From: Methylococcaceae bacterium UBA662
Lineage (GTDB): Bacteria; Pseudomonadota; Gammaproteobacteria; Methylococcales; Methylomonadaceae
DNA length: 48,895 bases
Assembly (NCBI GenBank): GCA_002299425.1
Contig: DBNW01000061.1
Span: 670 to 49,564 of the forward strand
Reading direction: 5' to 3'
The position numbers were made by a program, and so were the translations under genes. A model generated the notes under the pieces. It searched no databases. It had not been told where the DNA came from and saw only the letters and a list, made by a program, of their open reading frames with translations. Positions 1-9,018 of the stretch are shown here, piece by piece (the first letter of the stretch is position 1; each line of letters opens with the position of its first letter).

Positions 1-1692
1 TTCCTGATTTATTCCAGCACCCAGCCGTTGTTCGCCCATTTGGTCACGCAAATCATCGACACCCTGCAAGTGCAAAAATCACGCGCAGACATGTACCTGC
101 TGCCGTTGTTCTTCAGCGGCCTCATCGTCTTGCGGGGTATAGGCGGTTACTTGGGCAACTACTTCCTGGCCAAAGTCTCGCTCAACGTCATCCATACCTT
201 GCGCTATGCCATTTTTGACAAATACACGCAACTGCCCACGGCTCATTTTGACAATGAAAACAGCGGTTACATGATTTCCCGCATCACCAACAATGTCGGC
301 GAGGTAGCCAAGGCCACTACCGATTCGGTACGCAAAATCGTGCAAGAAGGCCTAACTGCCGCAGGCTTGCTAGGCTATTTGTTTTACCTGAACTGGCGGT
401 TGTCGCTGATATTTCTAGTGGTCGCGCCGCTGATCGCCTGGCTGGTCAATTACGTCAGCAAACGCTTGCGTATACTGAGCAAGCGCATCCAAGAATCGGT
501 GGGAGAAATGACCCACATTACCTCGGAGCTGGTGACCGGTTTGCGGGTGGTACGCATCTACGGCGGCGAGACGTATGAACGCCGGCGGTTTTTGGACAGC
601 AGCCTGTACAACCGCCGCCAAGCGTTAAAAATGATCCACACCACCGCTATCAACAATCAAATCATGCAGTTGATCATTGCCGTGGCCTTGTCGGTGCTGA
701 TGTATTTAGCCTTGTTTTTCATGGAAAAAGCTTCCGCCGGGGAGTTTGTCGGTTATTTGACCGCTGCTTTTTTACTGCCCCGGCCATTCAAGCAATTGAG
801 CGATGCCAACAGCGACATCCAACGCGGCATTGCCGCCGCCGATTCCTTATTCGCCGCCCTAGACTTGCCGGACGAAGTCGATACGGGCCGGTTTGAATGC
901 GCCCGCTGCCAAGGCGCGTTAGTATTCAAAAACCTCAGCTTCACTTATCCCGGCGCAGCCCAACCCGCGCTAGAAAACATCAGCCTGACGGTCAACCCCG
1001 GGCAAACCGTCGCCTTAGTGGGCGCCTCCGGCGGCGGCAAAAGCACGCTGGTCAACTTAGTGCCCCGGTTCTACCCGCATGACAGCGGCGAAATTTTGCT
1101 CGACGGGATCGAAATCAAAGACTACAAACTGGCCAACTTGCGCCAACATATCGGCCTGGTCAGCCAGCATGTGACGTTGTTCAATGACACCGTTGCCAAC
1201 AACATCGCCTACGGGGCGTTATCGGGTGCCAGCCGCGAAGCCATTATCCAAGCTGCCGAAGATGCTTACGCCATGCCCTTTATCAACCAACTGGCGCAGG
1301 GTTTGGATACCCTGATCGGTGAAAACGGCGTGAAACTGTCCGGCGGGCAACGGCAGCGCTTGGCACTGGCGCGGGCTTTGTTAAAAAATGCCCCCGTCCT
1401 CATCTTGGACGAGGCGACCTCGGCCTTAGACACCGAATCCGAACGCTACATCCAAGCCGCCCTGCACAAAGCCATGCGCGGCCGCACCACCTTGGTGATT
1501 GCCCACCGGCTGTCCACGGTGGAAAGTGCCGATTTAATTTTGGTGCTGGATCAAGGCCGCATCGTAGAGCGGGGCCCGCACCGGGAGCTATTGGCCAAAA
1601 ACGGCCCCTATGCCCGGCTCCACGCCATGCAGTTCAATGAACCCCAAGCTCCGTCAACCCCAGTTGGCCGGCCACACCAAGCCGCCACCTAA
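1..1692 (+). CDS. msbA: Lipid A export ABC transporter, ATP-binding/permease (5' end cut by window)
   Basis: Type IV ABC exporter that flips lipid A-core across the inner membrane as a homodimer. The frame is open from base 1, so the true start lies left of the window; 563 residues are visible against roughly 580 usual, so about 20 are missing. The N-terminal half is a six-helix membrane domain. The C-terminal ATPase shows Walker A (GASGGGKST), signature (LSGGQRQRLALAR), Walker B (VLILDEATSALD) and the switch His (IAHRLST). The next genes on the same strand make LPS core heptose, which supports MsbA over a drug exporter. The family call is firm; the exact substrate is inferred from context. 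Confidence 0.9.
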   Translation, partial: FLIYSSTQPLFAHLVTQIIDTLQVQKSRADMYLLPLFFSGLIVLRGIGGYLGNYFLAKVSLNVIHTLRYAIFDKYTQLPTAHFDNENSGYMISRITNNVGEVAKATTDSVRKIVQEGLTAAGLLGYLFYLNWRLSLIFLVVAPLIAWLVNYVSKRLRILSKRIQESVGEMTHITSELVTGLRVVRIYGGETYERRRFLDSSLYNRRQALKMIHTTAINNQIMQLIIAVALSVLMYLALFFMEKASAGEFVGYLTAAFLLPRPFKQLSDANSDIQRGIAAADSLFAALDLPDEVDTGRFECARCQGALVFKNLSFTYPGAAQPALENISLTVNPGQTVALVGASGGGKSTLVNLVPRFYPHDSGEILLDGIEIKDYKLANLRQHIGLVSQHVTLFNDTVANNIAYGALSGASREAIIQAAEDAYAMPFINQLAQGLDTLIGENGVKLSGGQRQRLALARALLKNAPVLILDEATSALDTESERYIQAALHKAMRGRTTLVIAHRLSTVESADLILVLDQGRIVERGPHRELLAKNGPYARLHAMQFNEPQAPSTPVGRPHQAAT

Positions 1693-1712
1693 CCTTAAAA
1701 AGAAGCGCAGCG

Positions 1713-2300
1713 TTGAGAACTTTCCTTTCAGAACTCGCACAACACCAAGACATGATGGCCCGGTTGCCGCTATGCGCTACCGCCATCGCCCAAGCCGGTG
1801 ATGTATTGCTTAACACCTTGCGCCACGGCGGCAAAATTCTGCTCTGCGGCAACGGTGGCAGTGCCGCCGATTGCCAGCACATTGCCGCCGAATTCGTGGT
1901 GCGCTACGAACAAAAACGCCCAGGCCTGCCCGCCATCGCCCTGACCACCGACAGCTCCATTTTGACGGCGCACAGCAACGATTACGCCTTTGCCAGCGTC
2001 TTTGCCCGCCAAGTCGAGGCCCTGGGCCGGGCCGGTGATTGCCTGATCGCCATTTCCACCTCCGGCAACAGCCGCAACATCGTCAACGCTGCTGAAACCG
2101 CACGGCATCAGGGCTTGTCCGTTATCGCCCTGACCGGGGCGGGCGGCGGCGAACTGCTGCGCCATGCCAGCGTCGCCGTACAAGCCCCCTCTGCCGTCAC
2201 CGCCCGCATCCAAGAAGCGCATATTTTGATCGGCCATTGGTGGTGCGCTTTGGTTGAAGACCGCCTGCTTGAAGGCACACTGACCGCAGGAGAAAAGTAA
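1713..2300 (+). CDS. gmhA: Phosphoheptose isomerase (sedoheptulose 7-phosphate isomerase)
   Basis: SIS-domain protein of 195 aa, close to the usual 192-197 aa. It converts sedoheptulose 7-phosphate to D-glycero-D-manno-heptose 7-phosphate, the first step of ADP-heptose synthesis in the cytoplasm. Visible motifs are the phosphate-binding LLCGNGGSAADCQH segment, the AAEFVVRYE stretch and the second SIS loop ISTSGNSRNI. The assigned start is TTG at 1713, with an AAGAAG ribosome site upstream; a shorter ATG start at 1752 is possible. Its stop overlaps the hldE start by one base (TAATG), so the two are translationally coupled. DiaA is a close paralogue, but position beside hldE and hldD favours GmhA. 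Confidence 0.88.
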   Translation: MRTFLSELAQHQDMMARLPLCATAIAQAGDVLLNTLRHGGKILLCGNGGSAADCQHIAAEFVVRYEQKRPGLPAIALTTDSSILTAHSNDYAFASVFARQVEALGRAGDCLIAISTSGNSRNIVNAAETARHQGLSVIALTGAGGGELLRHASVAVQAPSAVTARIQEAHILIGHWWCALVEDRLLEGTLTAGEK

Positions 2301-3724
2301 TGCTGGCCACCCTGCCCCCGTTCCATCAAGCCCGTATTTTGGTCATCGGCGATGTCATGCTCGACCGCTATTGGTCTGGGCACAGTGCCCGCATTTCCCC
2401 CGAAGCCCCCGTTCCCATCGTCAACATCAAACACACCGAGGAGCGCGTCGGTGGGGCCGGCAACGTGGCCTTGAACATCGCCAAACTGGGCGGGCAGGTG
2501 ACGCTGCTGGGCGTGACCGGCTGCGATGCCGAGGCCGAAACGCTGCGGCAACTGCTGCAAGGGCAAAATGTCCAGTGCGATTTTGTCGCCGAGCCGTCGC
2601 TGCGCACCGTGTGCAAACTGCGTATTCTGGCGCAGCACCAGCAACTGCTGCGGGTCGATTTTGAGGAGCTGCCGCTGTTGTTCGACCGGGACCTGTTAGG
2701 GGCGAAATTTAACGCGCACTTAACGCAACACGATGCCGTGGTGTTTTCCGATTATGGCAAGGGCAGTTTGGCGCACATCGAAAGCTTGATCCCCATCGCC
2801 AAAGCGTCGGGGCTAAAGACCTTGGTGGACCCCAAAGGCACTGATTTTAGCCGCTACGCCCACGCCGATGTCATCACCCCCAACCTGGCCGAATTAAAAG
2901 CCGTGGTCGGGCCATGCCCCTCTGAGCAAGACTGGGTGGACAAAGGCCTGGCGCTGCTCCGGCAGCACCGGATTGGTGCCCTCTTGCTGACCCGGGGCGA
3001 GGCCGGCATGACGCTCATCGAACCCGGCCAACAGCACTCCCTACCCGCCCAAGCCAAGGACGTGTTTGATGTCACCGGTGCCGGCGACACCGTCATTGCC
3101 GTGATGGCCTTAGGCGTGGCGGCGGGCGTGGCGTTGCCGGAAGCCATGTACCTGGCCAATTTGGCCGGCGGCATCGTGGTCGGCAAGCTCGGCACCTCAA
3201 CGGTGTCGCCGCAGGAACTGGCCCGCGCCATGCACGGCGACCGCGACACCTGCCACGGCCTCGTCAGCGAGGACGAACTGGCCGCTTTCATCGCCGCTGC
3301 CAAAGCCCACGGCGAGCGCATCGTTATGACCAACGGCTGTTTTGACCTGCTCCATGCCGGCCACGTCACCTATTTGCAACAGGCCAAAGCCCTAGGCGAC
3401 CGCCTGATCGTCGCCGTCAACGCCGACGCCTCGGTCAAGGCGCTCAAAGGCGATGGCCGCCCGATCAACGGCGTGCAACAGCGCATGACCGTGCTGGCGG
3501 CCTTAGCCTGCGTCGATTGGGTGGTGGAATTTAGCGAACAGACCCCGGAACGGCTGTATTGCCGGTTGTTGCCGGATGTGCTCGTCAAGGGCGGCGATTA
3601 CCAGCCGGGACAAGTGGCCGGCGCCGAGTGTGTGGTCAAGTCGGGCGGGGAAGTGAAAATTCTGTCTTTCGTAGAAGGCCAATCCACCACCCACATCATC
3701 AACAAAGCCCGGGGGGGAGCATGA
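2300..3724 (+). CDS. hldE: Bifunctional heptose 7-phosphate kinase / heptose 1-phosphate adenylyltransferase
   Basis: Two-domain enzyme of 474 aa, the usual length. The N-terminal PfkB/ribokinase-type domain (about 1-318) phosphorylates heptose 7-phosphate at C1 and carries the catalytic DVTGAGD motif near residue 257. The C-terminal nucleotidyltransferase domain (about 340-474) transfers AMP and shows NGCFDLLHAGHV with the HxGH ATP site near residue 350. The product, after dephosphorylation by GmhB (not in this window), is ADP-D,D-heptose. The gene overlaps gmhA by one base and hldD by four bases (ATGA), giving a tight gmhA-hldE-hldD operon. Confidence 0.95.
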   Translation: MLATLPPFHQARILVIGDVMLDRYWSGHSARISPEAPVPIVNIKHTEERVGGAGNVALNIAKLGGQVTLLGVTGCDAEAETLRQLLQGQNVQCDFVAEPSLRTVCKLRILAQHQQLLRVDFEELPLLFDRDLLGAKFNAHLTQHDAVVFSDYGKGSLAHIESLIPIAKASGLKTLVDPKGTDFSRYAHADVITPNLAELKAVVGPCPSEQDWVDKGLALLRQHRIGALLLTRGEAGMTLIEPGQQHSLPAQAKDVFDVTGAGDTVIAVMALGVAAGVALPEAMYLANLAGGIVVGKLGTSTVSPQELARAMHGDRDTCHGLVSEDELAAFIAAAKAHGERIVMTNGCFDLLHAGHVTYLQQAKALGDRLIVAVNADASVKALKGDGRPINGVQQRMTVLAALACVDWVVEFSEQTPERLYCRLLPDVLVKGGDYQPGQVAGAECVVKSGGEVKILSFVEGQSTTHIINKARGGA

Positions 3725-4683
3725 TTATCGTCACCGGCGGCGCCGGTTTTATCGGCAGCAATTTGATCAAGGCCTTAAACCAGCGCGGCGAACGCGACAT
3801 TTTGTTGGTCGACAATTTAACCAATGGCCGCAAAATGCACAACATCGCCGACTTGGACATCGCCGATTATTGGGATAAGGACGCATTCATCGGCCACATG
3901 GACAAAATCGGCCTCGCCGCTAGCGTCCGCGCCGTGTTCCATCAAGGTGCCTGCTCGGCCACTACCGAATGGGACGGCCGCTACATCATGGCCAACAATT
4001 ACGAGTATTCAAAACGCCTGTTAGGTGCCTGCCTAGCCCGGCGCATCCCGTTCCTGTACGCTTCCTCCGCCTCGGTCTACGGCACGGGCCAGCAGGGTTT
4101 TGACGCAGGGCGCGGCTGCGAAAGACCCATCAACATGTACGCCTATTCCAAATTTCAGTTCGACCAATACGTCCGCCGCATCTTGCCAACGGCACAAAGC
4201 CCCCTCGCCGGTTTCCGCTATTTCAATGTCTACGGTCCCAGAGAACAACACAAAGACGGCATGGCCAGCACCGTCTTTCATTTCAACAGGCAACTCATCG
4301 AACACGGCGCGGCCCGCTTGTTTGAAGGCTGCGACGGCTATGCCGACGGCGAACAACGGCGCGATTTCATCCATGTCGAGGATGTGGTCGCTGTCAACCT
4401 GTGGTTTTTTGACCATCCCGAACACAGCGGCATTTTCAACGTCGGCACCGGCCAGGCGGAAAGCTTCAACGCCGTCGCCAAAGCGGCCATCGCCTGGCAC
4501 GGCCGTGGCCATATCGAGTACATCCCCTTCCCCGACCACCTGAAAGGCGCCTACCAAAGCTTCACCGAGGCCGACATCCGGGGTTTGCGGCAAGCCGGCT
4601 ACGGAAAACCGTTTTTGTCCATTGAGCAGGGAATCAACCGTTACTTTGACGGGCTGAATGCCCACCGACAGGGTCAGGCTTAA
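3721..4683 (+). CDS. hldD: ADP-L-glycero-D-manno-heptose 6-epimerase
   Basis: Extended short-chain dehydrogenase of 320 aa that epimerises ADP-D,D-heptose to ADP-L,D-heptose, the precursor of LPS inner core. The N-terminal NADP-binding motif GGAGFIGSN is immediate; the catalytic Tyr-Lys pair is in YAYSKFQFDQ, and FNVYGPREQHK is typical of the family. The ATG at 3721 overlaps the hldE stop and is preceded by a GGGGGGAG ribosome site inside hldE. An in-frame extension to 3559 exists but only reads through hldE and is not used. It is the last gene of the heptose operon. Confidence 0.95.
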   Translation: MIIVTGGAGFIGSNLIKALNQRGERDILLVDNLTNGRKMHNIADLDIADYWDKDAFIGHMDKIGLAASVRAVFHQGACSATTEWDGRYIMANNYEYSKRLLGACLARRIPFLYASSASVYGTGQQGFDAGRGCERPINMYAYSKFQFDQYVRRILPTAQSPLAGFRYFNVYGPREQHKDGMASTVFHFNRQLIEHGAARLFEGCDGYADGEQRRDFIHVEDVVAVNLWFFDHPEHSGIFNVGTGQAESFNAVAKAAIAWHGRGHIEYIPFPDHLKGAYQSFTEADIRGLRQAGYGKPFLSIEQGINRYFDGLNAHRQGQA

Positions 4684-5104
4684 GCACCGAACCTGCCGCT
4701 GCACCTCGAACATTTAGGAAAATTGCCTAGAAAAAAAGGCTAAAAAAAGAGCTAAAAAAAACAATTTTTTTGTTTTTTCTACTTGTCAATAGCACTCCCT
4801 GCTCGGTGTGGGTGAAATGCCCCGACCGACCTTAGTGATATGCCGCAGCATGTGCCACACTTAAAATAAAAATAAAAATTTATTCGTTTAAAAACAAATC
4901 ATTGAAAATATGCTGTTGATTTAAAGCACAAATCATGCCGCATTATGCGGCCTCTTGTCGCGCGACAATTTGCCGCATTTTCAGCCCTTATCGTCCTGAT
5001 ACACTTGCCCCGTAACCGTCCATCACAACGGTTGCACATCCCTTCCTCTCTAAAATGCGGGCTGCCCTTGCAGGCCGCATTCTTTTTTTAATGAGGCTGT
5101 TCAA
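4684..5104. other. AT-rich intergenic gap with hairpins
   Basis: About 420 bases without a gene. It holds an A/T-only inverted repeat followed by T residues (4756-4778), probably a weak terminator for hldD. Further on are a short inverted repeat at 4937-4951 (GCCGCAT/ATGCGGC), a perfect 14-bp palindrome at 4955-4968 and a small stem at 5014-5033 (AACCGT/ACGGTT), before the strong terminator listed separately. The stacked structure just before a terminator could be a small RNA or the leader of the next gene. Confidence 0.6.
5054..5090 (+). terminator. Rho-independent terminator upstream of the M41-like gene
   Basis: Arms 5054-5065 and 5070-5081 pair over 12 positions with one mismatch around a CCTT loop, followed by a T-run at 5083-5089. 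It ends only 15 bases before the ATG at 5105. No coding gene ends close upstream (hldD stops 370 bases earlier), so it either ends a short untranslated RNA or attenuates the next gene. Confidence 0.7.
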
Positions 5105-5776
5105 ATGTATCGAAACTACGAACCAAACACCACTTTCCCCCAAGCCACTCTGTACCAAACCCGGTTAAGGACGGCAATTCACGAAGCTGGACACGCCGCC
5201 GCCATTTACTTAGGCAATAAGCAAAAACAATTGCAACCGGTATTTTTCCAGATCGTCATCACCAAAATCCCCAACAAAGCCTTCGCAAAAACCGGCCATT
5301 ATCTTGCCAAAGTACAAGGCGGCCGGCTCATCGATTGCTTTTCCTGCTGTATGCAGACAGCCACTAGGGATTTTTCCCCCGCCCAAAAAAAAAGCTACCT
5401 TCAAGCCTTCGATGCTGACGTAGTTAACTTTATGGTCGGCCCGTTAGCCGAAGCCCACTATGTGGCCTTCATGGACAACGAACCCATCAATGCCCATTTA
5501 GTCAACTTCCCTGCCCTGCGCTTTTATGGCGGTGCCTCCGATTTAGATGCCATTGAAGAATATCTGGATTTTTATACCGATGATGCCACGCGGCGCCGGC
5601 AAAAAATTAACCAACTCATGGCCGAGGCCTTTAACTTCATCAACCACCGCGAACATTGGCGGGCTATTATCGCTTTAAGCCAAACCCTCATGACCAACAA
5701 AAGCGGGCGGGTCAGTTACCAAGAAATTGCCACCGTTTTGGATCAACACAGCCCATCGCTGGCAAAAAAGGCTTAA
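5105..5776 (+). CDS. M41-like (FtsH peptidase-type) HEAGH protein, function unknown
   Basis: A 223-aa soluble protein with a zinc-metallopeptidase signature IHEAGHAA (His26, Glu27, His30). Downstream VGPLAEAHYV (about 111-120) and GGASDLDAIEEY (about 142-153) sit where FtsH-type M41 domains place their GG-AAE helix and third, acidic zinc ligand. No AAA+ ATPase domain or membrane segment is visible, so this is a stand-alone peptidase-domain protein, not FtsH. The pattern match is what I see; proteolytic activity is inferred. It stands alone, preceded by a terminator and convergent with tyrS. Confidence 0.7.
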   Translation: MYRNYEPNTTFPQATLYQTRLRTAIHEAGHAAAIYLGNKQKQLQPVFFQIVITKIPNKAFAKTGHYLAKVQGGRLIDCFSCCMQTATRDFSPAQKKSYLQAFDADVVNFMVGPLAEAHYVAFMDNEPINAHLVNFPALRFYGGASDLDAIEEYLDFYTDDATRRRQKINQLMAEAFNFINHREHWRAIIALSQTLMTNKSGRVSYQEIATVLDQHSPSLAKKA

Positions 5777-5798
5777 ACAAGCGACCAAAACCAAGCCT

Positions 5799-7001
5799 TC
5801 AAACGTCTTTTTTTACGCTGACGCGGGCAAACTTGCGTTTACCCACCTGGTAAACATGAGCCGTCCCGACGGCTATTTCCAGCCTGCCGTCGGCCACTTT
5901 CTCGCCGTCGATTTTAACTGCGCCTTGCTTGATCATGCGGATGGCCTCCGAGGTGCTAGCAGCCAGGCCGGACTCTTTCAGTAACACAGCAAGGCTGTAT
6001 CCGTTGCCTTCGGCAGCCAGCTCGATTTCCTCTATATCCTCCGGCAGGGCGCCACGCTGGAAGCGCGCTTCAAAAGTTTCCAACGCTTTACCTGCGGCCT
6101 TAGCATCATGGAAACGGGTGATAATTTCCTGCGCCAGCTTGACTTTATAAGTGCGCGGGTTGTCGCCTTGCTCACAGGCACGTTGCCATGCTTGGATTTC
6201 GGCCATCGGCCTAAAACTGAGCAGCTCAAAATACCGCCACATTAAGTCATCGGAAATCGACATCAGCTTGCCGAACATGTCATCGGGCGTATCGGCGATG
6301 CCGACGTAGTTGTTCAGCGATTTGGACATTTTTTGTACGCCGTCCAAGCCTTCCAAAATCGGCATGGTCATCACCACTTGCGGCTTTTGTCCATAACTTT
6401 CCTGCAACTGCCGCCCAACTAGCAGGTTGAATTTTTGGTCGGTACCGCCCAGTTCGACATCGGCGTGCATGGCTACCGAATCGTAGCCTTGGAGCAACGG
6501 GTATAAAAACTCGTGAATGGCGATTGGCTGGCCGCCCTTGAAGCGTTTGCTGAAATCGTCGCGCTCCAACATGCGCGCTACGGTGTGCTTGGCGGCAATT
6601 TGGATCAACTCGGCCGGTGACAGCGCGTCCATCCAAGTAGAATTGAACAGCACCCGGGTCTTGTCGGGATCAAGGATTTTGAACACCTGGGCCTGGTAAG
6701 TCTGTGCGTTGGCAAGGACTTGTTCGCGGCTTAAGGGCTTGCGGGTGACGTTTTTGCCGGTCGGGTCGCCGATCATGCCGGTAAAATCGCCGATTAAAAA
6801 CAGCACGTCGTGGCCGGCATCCTGAAACTGTTTCAGTTTGTTGATGAGTACGGTATGCCCTAAATGCAAATCGGGCGCGGTCGGGTCAAACCCAGCCTTG
6901 ACCCGTAGCGGCCGGTTTTCCTTAAGTTTAGCGACCAGCTCAAACGCCACCAAGACTTCTTCGGCACCCCTTAGAAGGTTTGCCACTGCTTCTTCCTGCA
7001 C
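5799..7001 (-). CDS. tyrS: Tyrosyl-tRNA synthetase
   Basis: Class I aminoacyl-tRNA synthetase of 400 aa, the length of the TyrZ-like bacterial subgroup. The ATP-binding HIGH motif appears as HLGHT near residue 47, and the mobile loop KMSKS near residue 232; an S4-type RNA-binding domain forms the C-terminus (about 335-400, KQGAVKIDGEKV). It charges tRNA-Tyr in the cytoplasm. The start is GTG at 7001, chosen because GGAG lies six bases before it and no ATG fits better. It is followed convergently by the M41-like gene and preceded on the same strand by thyA. Confidence 0.95.
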   Translation of the reverse strand: MQEEAVANLLRGAEEVLVAFELVAKLKENRPLRVKAGFDPTAPDLHLGHTVLINKLKQFQDAGHDVLFLIGDFTGMIGDPTGKNVTRKPLSREQVLANAQTYQAQVFKILDPDKTRVLFNSTWMDALSPAELIQIAAKHTVARMLERDDFSKRFKGGQPIAIHEFLYPLLQGYDSVAMHADVELGGTDQKFNLLVGRQLQESYGQKPQVVMTMPILEGLDGVQKMSKSLNNYVGIADTPDDMFGKLMSISDDLMWRYFELLSFRPMAEIQAWQRACEQGDNPRTYKVKLAQEIITRFHDAKAAGKALETFEARFQRGALPEDIEEIELAAEGNGYSLAVLLKESGLAASTSEAIRMIKQGAVKIDGEKVADGRLEIAVGTAHVYQVGKRKFARVSVKKDV

Positions 7002-7051
7002 GTTATTCTCCAGCGAGTAGTTTTGCCAAAAATGTCAGCGTTATCAGCACA

Positions 7052-7075
7052 CCATCGCTGGCTAAACAGCGATGG
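7052..7075 (-). terminator. Hairpin at the 3' end of thyA
   Basis: Perfect 9-bp inverted repeat (CCATCGCTG and CAGCGATGG around GCTAAA) that overlaps the last codons and stop of thyA. No T-run follows directly, so it may protect the 3' end of the mRNA or act as a weak terminator; the tyrS start lies only 60 bases further on. Confidence 0.4.
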
Positions 7076-7895
7076 GAGCCTTAATAGGCGGGTGGGCTTG
7101 GTAGTGGGTGACAGCGAAATCGTCATAAACGTAATCAAACAACGATGGCGGTTTGCGGGCGATGCTTAAAGTCGGCAACGGATAGGGCTCGCGGCCCAGT
7201 TGCAAGTGCGCTTGCTGCGTATGGTTGGTATACAAATGCACATCGCCGCCCGTCCAGATGAAGTCGCCGACACCCAGCTCGCATTGCTGGGCAACCATGT
7301 GTGTCAGCAAGGCATAGCTGGCGATATTGTACGGTAAGCCAATAAATACATCTGCCGAGCGTTGGTATAATTGGCAGGACAACTTGCCATCGGCAACATA
7401 AAACTGGAACAAGGCATGGCACGGTGCTAAGGCCATGCGGCCTTGTGCCACGTTGGCTTGTGGACTTAAGCCCTCAACCGGCAAATCGCAGAGGTTCCAC
7501 GCAGATACCACCAAGCGGCGGCTATCTGGGTTGGTTTGGATTTGCCGCACCACCTGACTGATTTGGTCGATACTACACCCATTGGGGGCCGGCCATGAGC
7601 GCCACTGCTTGCCGTAGATGGGCCCTAACTCGCCGTTTTCATCCGCCCAAGCATCCCAAATGTCCACGCCGTTGTCCTTAAGATACGCGGTATTGCTTGC
7701 CCCCGCCAAAAACCAGAGCAGTTCGTGGATAACCGATTTTAGATGGATTTTTCGAGTAGTGACCAGCGGGAATCCTGCGCTTAAGTCAAAGCGCATTTGG
7801 TGGCCAAAAATAGCCAAGGTGCCGGTGCCGGTGCGGTCATTTTTGCGCTGCCCTTCAGCGAGGATTTTATCCAGTAAAGATAGATAGGCTTGCAT
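7062..7895 (-). CDS. thyA: Thymidylate synthase
   Basis: Folate-dependent ThyA of 277 aa that methylates dUMP to dTMP using methylene-tetrahydrofolate. The catalytic cysteine is Cys159 in ALAPCHALFQFYV; the dUMP-binding QRSADVFIGLPYNIASYA motif and the N-terminal NDRTGTGT loop are clear. It is about 13 residues longer than the E. coli enzyme, with part of the extra length just before the catalytic Cys (around residues 141-152). The start is the ATG at 7895. It lies upstream of tyrS on the same strand and may be cotranscribed with it. Confidence 0.95.
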   Translation of the reverse strand: MQAYLSLLDKILAEGQRKNDRTGTGTLAIFGHQMRFDLSAGFPLVTTRKIHLKSVIHELLWFLAGASNTAYLKDNGVDIWDAWADENGELGPIYGKQWRSWPAPNGCSIDQISQVVRQIQTNPDSRRLVVSAWNLCDLPVEGLSPQANVAQGRMALAPCHALFQFYVADGKLSCQLYQRSADVFIGLPYNIASYALLTHMVAQQCELGVGDFIWTGGDVHLYTNHTQQAHLQLGREPYPLPTLSIARKPPSLFDYVYDDFAVTHYQAHPPIKAPIAV

Positions 7896-8298
7896 GGGGT
7901 ACTTGTGGGTTAAAACAAAAAACGCCTATGGTAATCTATGTTGCCGATGCCATCGTATTTTTCAAATAGCCACTGCCCTAAAGGTGTCCATGACTGTTCA
8001 GCGTGCCGCTCACGATACAGGCCATCAGCGATGGACTGAGCCTAGTTGCTCGTCCAGGCCGTTTTTTAAAGGCATTTTTAACCCATTCCCCGGAAAGGGG
8101 CTGTTCCATGTAATCCAGTACGGTCTTAAACCTCCCACCACTCCTCTACCGGTTGCACCTATGATGCCTATTTTTTTGCCCCACCCCTACGGCCACGATC
8201 CTTTCATACCCGAATCTGGCCATTCCCGTCATGCTCGGACTGCGTTAAAGACACCCGTTCGCCGCCGGTTTTGGGCGAACAGCGATTTTTTCACAAGG
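7896..8298. other. Intergenic region between thyA and the DUF2459 gene
   Basis: About 400 bases that must hold the divergent promoters of thyA (-) and the DUF2459 gene (+). An open frame crosses it in phase with the downstream gene, but its translation resembles nothing and lacks a good start. A 7-bp stem-loop (GTTCGCC 8257-8263 with GGCGAAC 8274-8280) followed by T residues sits just before the gene start at 8299. I see no RNA gene or recognisable promoter. Confidence 0.5.
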
Positions 8299-8982
8299 AT
8301 GCAGCGGCTGGCTTTACTGCCTCTACTGTGCCTGTTGTCGCTGTGTTCTGCCTGTGCAGGTCCGACTAAAACACCGCTTGCTGCGGGTCAGCCCACTACC
8401 CCGATTTATGTCATAGGACAAGGCTGGCATGCCGGTATCGCCATTCGGCGAGCGGACATTCCGCCGGGGCTGTTGCCCGAGAGTGCCGACTTTCCAAACG
8501 CCGATTACTTAGAAGTAGGCTGGGGCGATTGGGATTATTACCAAGCCGACGACCCTGGCCTGTGGTTACTGCTAAAAGCCGCTTTCTGGCCCACTCCCAG
8601 TGTGCTGCATGTGGTCGGTGTTCAAGGCAGTATCAGCGACCGTTTCAGTGGCTTTGAAATCGTCCGCCTCGATGTAGCACACACCGACGTTGCCGATTTG
8701 GCCGCTTTCATACACCGCAGCTTTGCCCGCGGCGATGCCGCCAAAACCCCGGCGCTGCGGCGCGGCCAAGGGCTTAACAGCTTTTTTTACCCGGCGACCG
8801 GCACCTTTCACCTATTCAACAATTGCAACACCTGGGCGGCGACCGCCCTAGAAGCGGCCAACTATTCCATGGGATGGCCGCTGCCCTTCAGCGTAGAACA
8901 ACTGATAGCACGGGTGCGCCGCCACGCTGCCGCCCAGGACGGCTCCGATACAGCAACCCCGCAGCCACAGACCAGCCGCTGA
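8299..8982 (+). CDS. DUF2459 family exported protein
   Basis: A 227-aa protein of the DUF2459 family (once called a urease-region conserved protein). Features visible are YVIGQGWHAGIAI, LEVGWGDWDYYQ and the distal FNNCNTWAATAL, whose spaced His, Asp and Cys suggest an NlpC/P60-like hydrolase fold; that is inference. The N-terminus (MQRLALLPLLCLLSLCSAC) is a signal peptide with an imperfect lipobox, so the protein is probably exported. I chose ATG 8299 because the signal peptide begins there; the AAGG right before it is too close to be a good ribosome site, and longer in-frame starts cannot be excluded. Biological role unknown. Confidence 0.75.
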   Translation: MQRLALLPLLCLLSLCSACAGPTKTPLAAGQPTTPIYVIGQGWHAGIAIRRADIPPGLLPESADFPNADYLEVGWGDWDYYQADDPGLWLLLKAAFWPTPSVLHVVGVQGSISDRFSGFEIVRLDVAHTDVADLAAFIHRSFARGDAAKTPALRRGQGLNSFFYPATGTFHLFNNCNTWAATALEAANYSMGWPLPFSVEQLIARVRRHAAAQDGSDTATPQPQTSR

Positions 8983-9018
8983 TGGGCTACTGCACTTTTT
9001 TAGCTACCGGATTTTAAA

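Noticed and set aside
1713..2300. DiaA (DnaA-associating protein) instead of GmhA
   Set aside because: Translational coupling to hldE and hldD makes the heptose isomerase the better call.
7894..8298. Long open frame in phase with the DUF2459 gene, adding about 135 N-terminal residues
   Set aside because: The translation resembles nothing, contains no domain, and would place the clear signal peptide in mid-protein.
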